From assembly GCA_031266855.1 (NCBI GenBank), contig JAISAF010000301.1:1-9634 (forward strand): 9,634 bases of DNA, written 5' to 3'. The stretch's first letter is position 1; every line of letters starts with the position of its first letter. The position numbers and the translations under genes are program-made. Positions 1 to 6,437 of the stretch are shown here, in pieces. The notes under the pieces are model-generated. The model had not been told where the DNA came from, did no database searches, and saw nothing but the letters and a program-made list of their open reading frames with translations. Source of the DNA: Spirochaetales bacterium. Its GTDB lineage: Bacteria; Spirochaetota; Spirochaetia; DTKZ01.

Positions 1-80
1 AAAAAATTGCAGTTTACACAGAAATTTTTTCCTTTAGAACTGAAAAACAAAAAGTGAACGTTTTTAGTGCTTCCCTTATG

Positions 81-104
81 GGCAATTTGCTTACGCAAAT
101 TGCC
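81..104. repeat. Perfect hairpin, 10 bp stem, TTAC loop
   Basis: The arms at 81-90 (GGCAATTTGC) and 95-104 (GCAAATTGCC) are exactly complementary around a 4 nt loop. GCCTGGTTC follows at 108-116. The stem resembles the hairpin at 9585-9610 on the other side of the operon. Confidence 0.85.
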
Positions 105-119
105 TCCGCCTGGTTCCAC

Positions 120-148
120 GCGCATAATTGCCTTTGGCAATTATGCGC
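120..148. repeat. Perfect hairpin, 13 bp stem, TTT loop
   Basis: The arms at 120-132 and 136-148 are exactly complementary around TTT. The loop-proximal half (ATTGCC/GGCAAT) is shared with the next hairpin, which begins at the very next base. Confidence 0.85.
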
Positions 149-177
149 CCCCGGAATTGCCAAAGGCAATTCCGGGG
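149..177. repeat. Perfect hairpin, 13 bp stem, AAA loop
   Basis: The arms at 149-161 and 165-177 are exactly complementary around AAA. The hairpin abuts the previous one with no spacer and is followed by a second GCCTGGTTC (177-185). Stem length and arm-loop-arm layout are the same as in the previous hairpin, with different outer bases. Confidence 0.85.
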
Positions 178-202
178 CCTGGTTCTGAGCTGCCGCCGCG
201 CA

Positions 203-270
203 AGGGATTGCAGCGGAAAGCCCGCAGGATTTGCATAAGCAAATCCGAGGACTTGGAGCGGAAAGCCCGG
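203..270 (+). repeat. 68 bp repeat, left copy of an inverted pair flanking the operon
   Basis: This block matches the reverse complement of 9230-9297, with about six mismatches by hand alignment. It contains an 8 bp perfect hairpin (arms 227-234 and 239-246, loop ATAA). Two of the mismatches fall in that loop. Homology resumes further out at TGAGCTGCC (186-194, matching the reverse complement of 9318-9326). Both copies point toward the operon. Confidence 0.85.
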
Positions 271-296
271 TTTTTTGCGGCGTTAGCCGCAAAAAA
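271..296. repeat. Perfect 11 bp hairpin, T-tract/GC/A-tract, just after the last gene
   Basis: The arms at 271-281 (TTTTTTGCGGC) and 286-296 (GCCGCAAAAAA) pair perfectly around GTTA. It ends 6 bp from the stop codon of the last gene. In either direction the T-tract comes before the GC stem and the A-tract after it, the reverse of an intrinsic terminator. I therefore call it a repeat that could form a stable mRNA 3' structure, not a terminator. Its counterpart is 9190-9229. Confidence 0.8.
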
Positions 297-302
297 TGCG
301 CC

Positions 303-884
303 TTATTTTTCCGATTGAAAAAGCTCGCTTATAATTATATCAGCGTCATGCGCTTTCGCGTAGGCGGCGACCGCGTTAAACAATTGCAGGGAGTCAATCA
401 ATTCGATGTATTCTTCCTTTACGTTAATATTCGGGAATTTCACAAATCCGGCGAGCTTTCCGGCGCGCACCGCCTCCGGGTGGGTCGGATCATAAATCAG
501 GCGTCCGCTGGAATCGGAATCCTCCATGATTTGAATGCCGCTCAGATCCGATACAAAAAGTTTTTGCTTTCTATATTCGTAGCCGTCCCGCAGTTTTGTT
601 GTATTCGCGTTATTGATATTGCTCAATAAGAGCTGTATGTTCAGGTATTCGGTTTGCAGAATATCAGTCAGCACTTCCCGGTTTACTTTGCTGATAGTCA
701 GAAAATTTCCCCGTTCAAAAACTTCGATATCATGCTTATTATAAACCAGTACATTTTTTACGCGGGCTTTCTGCGCCTGATTATATGTCATAATAGATAC
801 GCTTTTCCCGCACGAAAAAAACATAAACGCGCACAAGACCAGAATAAGGGCTTTGCCTGTCTTGTAAATATACATATCTTTCAT
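303..884 (-). CDS. Putative lipoprotein of unknown function
   Basis: I do not recognise the family of this 193-residue protein. The N-terminus has a basic start (K2, K8, K11), a hydrophobic stretch at about residues 12-23, and FFSC-G with Cys25. This fits a spirochetal lipoprotein signal peptide with a relaxed lipobox, so the mature protein of about 169 residues would be lipid-anchored. The mature part is polar and mixed alpha/beta in character, with no further cysteine and no obvious catalytic motif. The ATG overlaps the holA stop by 4 bp (ATGA), and AGGA lies about 6 nt upstream, supporting this start. It is the last gene of the operon, and its stop codon sits directly against the hairpin repeats. 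Lipidation is likely. Nothing in the sequence reveals a role. Confidence 0.8.
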   Translation of the reverse strand: MKDMYIYKTGKALILVLCAFMFFSCGKSVSIMTYNQAQKARVKNVLVYNKHDIEVFERGNFLTISKVNREVLTDILQTEYLNIQLLLSNINNANTTKLRDGYEYRKQKLFVSDLSGIQIMEDSDSSGRLIYDPTHPEAVRAGKLAGFVKFPNINVKEEYIELIDSLQLFNAVAAYAKAHDADIIISELFQSEK

Positions 885-1894
885 ACTCCATCCTGTTCAT
901 TTTTCAGAAAATTTAAGCCTTTACGGCAAATAATACTATACAGAAAAAATTCCATAAGACGGGCCTGCGTCTCCTTGCCTCCGCCGGAACGAAGCTCTTC
1001 GTCGAAATCCGCGAACAGGACAAGGATGCTTTCCAGTTGCCGCTGGGAAAAGTTTTTCGCGCCTTCACGGTACATAGGCCGGCTAGGCTGTTTAATGTTC
1101 AGCCGGGCGAATGCCTCGTCGGGTGGCGTATTCAGCTCAAGAAGCCTTATGTACGTCAGAAGGTTTTTGAACTGCCAGAGCAGTACCGACAGAAGCTGGA
1201 CAGGTCCCGATTCCCCTTCAAGGAGCAGCTTGTCCAGAATTTCCAGTGACATTTCCAGGTCCAGGGCGCAGACAGTCTGAAACAGTGAAAAAACCGTTTC
1301 CTGCCGGCTGTGGTACAGGTAGGTCTCAATATCGGCGCAGGTAACTTCGGAGTTTTCTCCTTTAAAAAAACACAGGCCCGCGCATTCGCGTTCCATTTCC
1401 AGGGTGGTGTTTTCCACCATTTCGAGAAAAAGCTCCGCCGCGCCGGGCCCCAGCGTAACTTTCCGGCGCTGAAAACAGTTCCTAACCCAGCCTTCCTTTT
1501 TATCGTTGAACATCTCCCAGAACTTCTGGACACCCTTCGCGCCCACGCAGTCAGAAATCTTTTTATCGACCTGGAAGCCGTCGCTCATAAAAATAAGGAC
1601 GCTGTTTTTTGAAGGATTTTTCGCGTATCCGGTAAGGAGCGTGATCTCGTCTTTTTTACGGATATCCTCCGCGCAGGAAACCAGGACAAGTTTCCGGGAA
1701 GCGAAAAGGCTGGCGTTTCTTAAAATGGCTACAACTTCCTGCAAGGAGGTTTCAAAAGCGTAAAAATGATACTCTTCGGGAGCTTCCCCGGTTTCCTGGG
1801 TAAGAGTCCCGCGGATGTCGGCAATGAATGTATTTTTATTCCCGGTTTCCGGCCCCAAAAGCAGATAAAGGGGCTCTAACTTTTTCTTATTCAT
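881..1894 (-). CDS. holA: DNA polymerase III subunit delta
   Basis: This is the clamp-loader subunit that opens the beta sliding clamp so it can be placed on primed DNA; it acts in the cytoplasm with delta-prime and gamma/tau. The 337-residue length is normal for the family (about 330-350). The N-terminus YLLLGPETGNKNTFI is the degenerate, non-hydrolysing P-loop region of delta. The block SLFASRKLVLV (about residues 62-72) matches the usual 'PLF..RRLVVV' segment. The C-terminal helical collar contains LLSVLLWQFKNLLTYIRL (about 233-250), typical of HolA. The ATG overlaps the end of lexA by 8 bp with no clear ribosome binding site, which suggests translational coupling. Sequence conservation in this family is low, so the call rests on the overall pattern of blocks and on length. 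Confidence 0.85.
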   Translation of the reverse strand: MNKKKLEPLYLLLGPETGNKNTFIADIRGTLTQETGEAPEEYHFYAFETSLQEVVAILRNASLFASRKLVLVSCAEDIRKKDEITLLTGYAKNPSKNSVLIFMSDGFQVDKKISDCVGAKGVQKFWEMFNDKKEGWVRNCFQRRKVTLGPGAAELFLEMVENTTLEMERECAGLCFFKGENSEVTCADIETYLYHSRQETVFSLFQTVCALDLEMSLEILDKLLLEGESGPVQLLSVLLWQFKNLLTYIRLLELNTPPDEAFARLNIKQPSRPMYREGAKNFSQRQLESILVLFADFDEELRSGGGKETQARLMEFFLYSIICRKGLNFLKNEQDGV

Positions 1895-2501
1895 AGAAGC
1901 GCATCACATGCGCCAGCCTGCCGAGTATCACAACGTTGCCTTTTTGTTCGTAGCGGGTTTTATAACCAGGATTCTCCGCTTCAAGGCGCACTCTGTTTTT
2001 TTCTTCAAAGAATCTTTTCAAGGTCGCGTTTTCCTCATTTACAAGGGCCACAACAATATCGCCATTGTGTACTTCGCTGTGTTTTGAAATAATCGCGATA
2101 TCCCCGTTCAGGATACCGGCGCCCGTCATGCTGTCGCCCTTGACGCGCAGGGCAAAGTAATCGCTTTTTTTGAGGTAATGTTCCGAAAACTTGAAGTACC
2201 CTTCAAGATTTTCATCCACAAAAATCGGGTTGCCCGCGGCGACCGTACCAACGATGGGGATATTCCGTACCTGCTCCTCGCGTGTGCCCGAACCACCCAG
2301 AATTTCAATTGTGCGCGAACGGTTTTTACTAAAAGCGATGACGTTTTTTCTCTCCAGCGCGAGAATATGATCGTGGGCGCTTTTAGGGGAAATCTGAAAA
2401 CAGTCGGCAATCTCCCGTATTGTAGGGGGAAAGCGGTATTTTCGAATATAATCCCTGATAAAGCTGAGGATTTCTTTCTGTCGTTCCGTTAAATCTTTCA
2501 T
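1887..2501 (-). CDS. lexA: LexA repressor, SOS response regulator
   Basis: LexA binds SOS operators as a dimer and cleaves itself when stimulated by RecA filaments on single-stranded DNA. The 204-residue protein has the expected two parts. A winged helix-turn-helix occupies about residues 1-70 (LTERQKEILSFIRDYI, then FPPTIREIADCFQISPKSAHDHI). An S24-type autoprotease domain follows, with cleavage site Ala89-Gly90 (VAAGNP), catalytic Ser124 (GDSM) and Lys162 (ATLKRF). All essential residues are present, so it should be cleavable. The ATG overlaps the stop of the NtrX-like gene by 4 bp (ATGA). I found no convincing SOS box just upstream, so autoregulation could not be shown. Its place inside a sigma-54/PTS operon is unusual, and its DNA target cannot be inferred from this window. 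Confidence 0.95.
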   Translation of the reverse strand: MKDLTERQKEILSFIRDYIRKYRFPPTIREIADCFQISPKSAHDHILALERKNVIAFSKNRSRTIEILGGSGTREEQVRNIPIVGTVAAGNPIFVDENLEGYFKFSEHYLKKSDYFALRVKGDSMTGAGILNGDIAIISKHSEVHNGDIVVALVNEENATLKRFFEEKNRVRLEAENPGYKTRYEQKGNVVILGRLAHVMRFYE

Positions 2502-3865
2502 CTCTCGGTTCTTATCCCATAACGTCTTATTTTTCCGTGCAAATTGCTCGGATACATACCAACCGCCTCCGCGGTTTTTGAAATATTATAATCAAAAGCC
2601 TTTAGCTTCTTCTCGATGAAATTCTTTTCAAAGGCTTCTTTTGCTTCCGCAAGGGACATGGCGCCGTATTCTCCCAGTCCGTCGCCTCCCCCGCCCGAAC
2701 CGCCCACCTCATCCAGGTAGTATTTTACTGTTTCCGCGGAAATAGACTGTTCGTCTGTCATTATATTAACACGTTCAACAAAATTTTTCAATTCCCTGAC
2801 ATTTCCCGGCCAGGGGTGGGCGCACAGGAGGTTCATGCCCCCGGCGCAGATGGTTCTCGCGGAGGCTTCCCCCGCGGGCTTGAACTTTAGCATAAAGTAA
2901 TCGCACAGGAGAGGAATGTCGGAAATCCGCCCGGCAAGGGAAGGCGCCTGGATGGGGATAACATTCAGACGGAAGAAAAGGTCTTCACGGAATTTCCCGG
3001 CCTGTATCTGGTCACGGATGTTTTTGTTTGTAGCGGCGATAATGCGCACATCAACGGTCAGGGAATCTTCCCCGCCCACGCGCTCAAACTTGAGTTCCTG
3101 AATCACCCGCAGTACCTTGGCCTGGGTTCCCAGGGACATATCCGCGACTTCGTCAAGAAAAAGGGTTCCTCGGTGGGCAAGCTCGAACTTTCCCTTGCGG
3201 CGGGATACGGCTCCGGTAAAGGAACCTTTTTCATGACCGAAGAGTTCGCTTTCGATGAGGGACTCAGGGATAGCGGCGCAGTTCACTTCGACAAAAGGCC
3301 CGGCGGCCCTCCGGCTTTTCCGGTGAATCTCCCGCGCGATAAGCTCCTTACCCGTACCATTTGGGCCAGTAATCAGCACACGCGAATCCGTGCGGGCGCT
3401 TTGTTCGATAAGGGCCTTTACCTTCGCTATCGCCTCGCTCTGGCCGATAATTTCATCCTGCTGAAGCATGGAATTGCGCAGGTAGAGGTTTTCCTTGCGA
3501 AGCTGTTCCATTTCAAAGGCGTTGCGCACAATAGTAATAATTTTATCGAGGCTTAATGGTTTCTCAAGAAAGTCGAAAGCCCCCAGCTTTACGGCTTTCA
3601 CCGCGAGGTCAATATTCGCGTGACCGGAGATCATGACAACCGGAACAGCGGGAGCTTTTTCCTTTATCTGTTTCAGGACATCAATGCCGCCCATATTGGG
3701 AAGCCACACATCAAGGATAACAAGGCCGGCCTCTTCCTTCTCCAGAAGGGCAAGCCCTTCATAGCCGTCCCCCGCGGTAAAAACGGTATATTTTTCGTCC
3801 ATAAGAATATCGCTTAAAACAGAGCGTATCCCCGGCTCGTCATCGATTACCAGTACCTTGTTCAT
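2498..3865 (-). CDS. NtrX/NtrC-type sigma-54-dependent response regulator
   Basis: This 455-residue activator would be phosphorylated by the kinase encoded just upstream and would remodel sigma-54 RNA polymerase by ATP hydrolysis. The receiver domain is at about residues 1-120, with acidic D8/D9, phospho-acceptor D52 and K102. The AAA+ domain is at about 138-375, with Walker A GPNGTGKE (167-174), sigma-54 contact loop GSFTGA (214-219), Walker B LFLDEV (235-240) and WPGNVRELKNF (352-362). A glycine-rich linker (about 388-398) precedes a Fis-type helix-turn-helix at about 427-451 (ISKTAEAVGMYPSNLHGKIRRYGI). The ATG lies 26 bp inside the kinase gene, with GGAG 7 nt upstream. NtrX is the closest name by neighbourhood and C-terminal style, but target genes are unknown, so I give no symbol. 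The Walker A differs from the usual GESGTGKE. Confidence 0.93.
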   Translation of the reverse strand: MNKVLVIDDEPGIRSVLSDILMDEKYTVFTAGDGYEGLALLEKEEAGLVILDVWLPNMGGIDVLKQIKEKAPAVPVVMISGHANIDLAVKAVKLGAFDFLEKPLSLDKIITIVRNAFEMEQLRKENLYLRNSMLQQDEIIGQSEAIAKVKALIEQSARTDSRVLITGPNGTGKELIAREIHRKSRRAAGPFVEVNCAAIPESLIESELFGHEKGSFTGAVSRRKGKFELAHRGTLFLDEVADMSLGTQAKVLRVIQELKFERVGGEDSLTVDVRIIAATNKNIRDQIQAGKFREDLFFRLNVIPIQAPSLAGRISDIPLLCDYFMLKFKPAGEASARTICAGGMNLLCAHPWPGNVRELKNFVERVNIMTDEQSISAETVKYYLDEVGGSGGGGDGLGEYGAMSLAEAKEAFEKNFIEKKLKAFDYNISKTAEAVGMYPSNLHGKIRRYGIRTER

Positions 3866-5639
3866 CCTGTTTCTCCGCCGGCAAATCTATAAAAAACGTC
3901 GTTCCCACACCGGGGTGAGACTCAAACCATATCTGGCCCTTGTGATCAAAAATAATCCTTTCCACAACGGAAAGGCCCAGGCCGGTTCCAAAGCTCTTGG
4001 TTGTAAAGTAGGGATTAAAAACCTGCGCGACATTTTCCGCGGCAATACCCTCGCCCGTGTCCTCCACCTGGATTCTGCAATAGCGGGTATTGCCTTTTTT
4101 AATAATATCCGCCCGGAAAATAATATCGCCGCCGCGGGGCATCGCGTCTATTCCGTTTGTAACAAGGTTCGCGAAAACCTGCCGGATCTGCCCCGGGTCA
4201 AGGGAAAGCGTTATTGCCGGGCTTACCTCGTCGCAGTGTATCGAAATATTTTCCGCCCGGTAGCGGTAGGCCGCTGTCGCCTCAAGAATCAAATCCTTGA
4301 GTTTAACGGGCTGGGGCTGGGGGGCGGGCAGTCGGGAGAAATTACGGAACTCCGTTAAAAGCGCGTCCAGGCCGTCAACCTCGCGGATAATGGCGCCGGC
4401 CGCCGCGTAAAGAACTTCCCCGAAATCCTCCGTCTTCTCCCCATAGCGCTTGAGTATTCTCTGCGCGGAAAGCTTGATTGGCGTCAGGGGATTTTTAATC
4501 TCGTGGGCAAGCCTTTGCGCGATTTCCTGCCAGGCCGCGACTTTTTCGGTCTGCATGCTTTTCAGGCGGCTTTTCTCCAGTTCCATTACCATCCGGTTAA
4601 AAGAATCAGCCAGAAGAGACAACTCGTCGCGGGAACGCGAAAGGATGCGGAATGAAAAATCCCCTTCGGCCACCTTCCGGGTAGCATCCTCCAGATTAAC
4701 AAGAGGCCGGACGATTTCATCGCTCAGGCGGAAACTCGCAAGAATCGCCAGCAGCATAAGCGGAAAAGAAAAAAGCCCGTACAGGGTACTTATCACAAAA
4801 AGGAACGCCGGGCGGTACTGCTCGAACTGCCGGTAGGTCTCCAGGGTCGATGTCAGATTTTCAGCATACTGATCAAAGGTTTCAGGCAGGCGCGCACTCA
4901 AAACCACGAAAAAACGCCCGCGCCTGTTTTCAAATTCCTTTTTGCTTCTCAAAACATTTATGTTCTGTTTCAATATCTCGCGGGGTAAAAGCCCTCCGGC
5001 GGCGGCAAGAACATCTTCGGAAGCGGCAAAAAAATCCCTGTCCCCGGTTTCGTAGACTTCATCGCCCGTCTGCGAAAAAACCTGAAAGGAAGCAAGGTAC
5101 GGCAGTACCTGTTTCAGGTTTTCCCAGGCAGCCTCACCGTTACGATCCGAATCCTGTAAAAGATTTGAAAAAAAACTATTCGAGGAAATTTGCTCCATGA
5201 ATTCCGCTTTCTCATTATAATACTGCATTGCAACGGAAAGTCCGTCCCGCAGAGCGCTGTCAACCCGCGAGTTAAAGACGGATCGCAAAGCCGAGTTAAT
5301 AAAATTAACGGACAGGACGGCCTGGGGAACAGCGGCGAAAACGATAATAACAAGAAAGAAAAACACCAGGCGGAGTTTGAAACGCATACCGGGCTTTTCC
5401 GCCGAACCGGCGCGGAAAAGCTGAAAACCCTGAAATCCTATCGTAAACAAAAGCAGGGAACTGAACAGAATCGTCAACCCGCCAATAACAAACAGGGTAA
5501 TGTTCCTGTTCAGGGCAAAATCCTGCAAAACCTGATTGGAAAAGAACAGCACCAGGGAAACAAACAGCACATAAAAAAAGAAAAGCCCCAAAAGGACAAC
5601 CGGGGAACCGGATTGACCATGTTTCCAACGCATCTTCAT
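3840..5639 (-). CDS. NtrY-like membrane sensor histidine kinase
   Basis: This 599-residue kinase would phosphorylate the regulator that follows it. Membrane segments are visible at about residues 12-34, 48-69, 88-112 and 278-303. The loop between the third and fourth (about 113-277) is presumably extracytoplasmic and sensory. A HAMP region (about 300-355) leads into the dimerisation domain RLAHEIKNPLTPIKL with phospho-acceptor His379. The ATP-binding domain follows, with an N box (NLVTNGIDAM, Asn495), G1 DTGEGI (527-532), FNPYFTTK (541-548) and G2 GTGLGLSV (551-558). All catalytic boxes are intact. The layout matches NtrY, but the HAMP-to-His linker is too short for the PAS domain usual in proteobacterial NtrY. 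The ATG overlaps the preceding stop by 4 bp with only a weak ribosome binding site, so coupling is likely. A second in-frame ATG lies two codons on. The signal it senses is unknown. Confidence 0.93.
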   Translation of the reverse strand: MKMRWKHGQSGSPVVLLGLFFFYVLFVSLVLFFSNQVLQDFALNRNITLFVIGGLTILFSSLLLFTIGFQGFQLFRAGSAEKPGMRFKLRLVFFFLVIIVFAAVPQAVLSVNFINSALRSVFNSRVDSALRDGLSVAMQYYNEKAEFMEQISSNSFFSNLLQDSDRNGEAAWENLKQVLPYLASFQVFSQTGDEVYETGDRDFFAASEDVLAAAGGLLPREILKQNINVLRSKKEFENRRGRFFVVLSARLPETFDQYAENLTSTLETYRQFEQYRPAFLFVISTLYGLFSFPLMLLAILASFRLSDEIVRPLVNLEDATRKVAEGDFSFRILSRSRDELSLLADSFNRMVMELEKSRLKSMQTEKVAAWQEIAQRLAHEIKNPLTPIKLSAQRILKRYGEKTEDFGEVLYAAAGAIIREVDGLDALLTEFRNFSRLPAPQPQPVKLKDLILEATAAYRYRAENISIHCDEVSPAITLSLDPGQIRQVFANLVTNGIDAMPRGGDIIFRADIIKKGNTRYCRIQVEDTGEGIAAENVAQVFNPYFTTKSFGTGLGLSVVERIIFDHKGQIWFESHPGVGTTFFIDLPAEKQDEQGTGNR

Positions 5640-6160
5640 GGTACATCAAACCTGCGCCAGGCGCTTTGAAGATCCCTGCCCGAATAAAACATCTGTAAAA
5701 TATTCAAGGGAGGCCGGAATACCATTGTCTGAAACCGCACACGGGCAAGCATGTAGAGTCGCTCCTCCCCGGAAAAAGCCAGAAGCGGGAAATCCAGCCT
5801 GCGGAAATTCCGGAAAAACTCATCCCAGTCCCGGTAAAACACGCGCTGGCCATTGGTATGCCGGATTTCCCAGCAGGAACCAAAAACATCCCAGCGCCCT
5901 TCCTGCACCAGATCCATCTCAAGAAGCAGCCGGTCGCCAAAAAACGAAGGACGGCCCGTATCCTGATAAATCCGCAGGGTGTACTGCACCCTCGCCCGGA
6001 ATCCCTGCACAATGTGCGACCACAGCCCCGCCTCGTTTATACCGGAAATATGGACGCTTACCTGGGAGTTCTCAATATTTTGAATAAAATCAAGAGAAGC
6101 CTCCTGCGCATACAGCGCGCCGGCGGCGCACAGCAGCAAGAAGGCAGGAGGCAGTCGCAC
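5636..6160 (-). CDS. Exported DUF4390-like protein upstream of the sensor kinase
   Basis: This 174-residue protein has a clear N-terminal signal sequence (RLPPAFLLLCAAGALYA, cleavage probably after Ala18). I place the start at a GTG at 6158-6160: GAGGAGG (6170-6176) lies 9 nt upstream, the signal peptide then begins correctly, and the gene starts just after the ptsH stop. A longer frame from 6226 would put a basic 22-residue extension before the signal and overlap ptsH by 62 bp. The mature part is rich in aromatic and arginine residues (FRARVQYTLRIYQ, YRDWDEFFRNF, YMLARVRFQTMVFRPPLNIL) and beta-rich in pattern. Pattern and position directly before an ntrY-type kinase suggest DUF4390, which I recall occupying this place in Betaproteobacteria. 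The 4-bp overlap with the kinase gene hints at a joint periplasmic role. Family assignment is tentative; export is well supported. Confidence 0.75.
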   Translation of the reverse strand: MRLPPAFLLLCAAGALYAQEASLDFIQNIENSQVSVHISGINEAGLWSHIVQGFRARVQYTLRIYQDTGRPSFFGDRLLLEMDLVQEGRWDVFGSCWEIRHTNGQRVFYRDWDEFFRNFRRLDFPLLAFSGEERLYMLARVRFQTMVFRPPLNILQMFYSGRDLQSAWRRFDVP

Positions 6161-6176
6161 GGGCCTATTCCTCCTC
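6158..6176 (-). promoter_or_regulatory. Strong ribosome binding site that fixes a GTG start
   Basis: On the minus strand GAGGAGG (6170-6176) is followed after 9 nt by GTG (6158-6160). The site overlaps the last codons of ptsH. It decides between this start and an upstream ATG at 6226, which has no comparable site. Confidence 0.8.
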
Positions 6177-6437
6177 GAAACGCCGCTCAAAAAGATCGGA
6201 AAGAGCCTGAACAGCCTCCGCTTCATCGGGGCCTTCGGCGCGGATCAGCAGGGTGGTATTGTACCTGGCGCCCAGCGTAATAATACCCATAATTGATTTC
6301 GCGTTTATGCTCTCGTTCTCCGCTTCCTTAATCATGTTGATTTTCGAGACAAAATTGCTCGCTACCCCCACAATAAGCGCGGCCGGCCGGGCATGAATCC
6401 CGGCTCGGTTTTTTATAGTAACACGTCTTTCCGTCAT
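6165..6437 (-). CDS. ptsH: HPr phosphocarrier protein
   Basis: HPr carries a phosphoryl group from Enzyme I to PTS components; in organisms with HprK it is also a regulatory target. The 90-residue length is normal. The catalytic motif GIHARPAA has His15. The regulatory motif NAKSIMGIITL has Ser48, equivalent to Ser46 of Gram-positive HPr. Both sites are intact, so it can in principle accept phosphate from Enzyme I and from HprK. The ATG overlaps the hprK stop by 4 bp (ATGA), and no strong ribosome binding site is visible, so translation is probably coupled to hprK. No Enzyme I or EII gene lies in the window. The pairing with hprK next to rpoN suggests a regulatory PTS role rather than sugar transport, but that is inference. 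Confidence 0.96.
   Translation of the reverse strand: MTERRVTIKNRAGIHARPAALIVGVASNFVSKINMIKEAENESINAKSIMGIITLGARYNTTLLIRAEGPDEAEAVQALSDLFERRFEEE

Larger units (their letters stand above)
1..302. other. Gene-free flank downstream of the operon, made of hairpin repeats
   Basis: This stretch lies beyond the last stop codon of the operon and holds no believable gene. The open frames that cross it run through palindromes and have no ribosome binding site. Positions 1-76 are AT-rich with no motif I recognise. Positions 81-296 hold five perfect hairpins separated by short GC-rich linkers. The linker GCCTGGTTC occurs twice (108-116 and 177-185), each time on the right-hand side of a hairpin. I found no canonical intrinsic terminator (GC stem followed by a T-tract in the minus direction). 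Confidence 0.75.

Noticed and set aside
120..177. CRISPR array
   Set aside because: The repeated units are self-complementary stems with tiny loops, not direct repeats with unique spacers, and there are no cas genes.
271..296. Intrinsic terminator of the operon
   Set aside because: The stem is strong, but the T-tract precedes it and an A-tract follows in both directions, so there is no U-tract after the hairpin.
303..629. Plus-strand open frame at 231-629 opposite the lipoprotein gene
   Set aside because: It is antisense to a gene with a signal peptide and operon context, and it starts inside the repeat.
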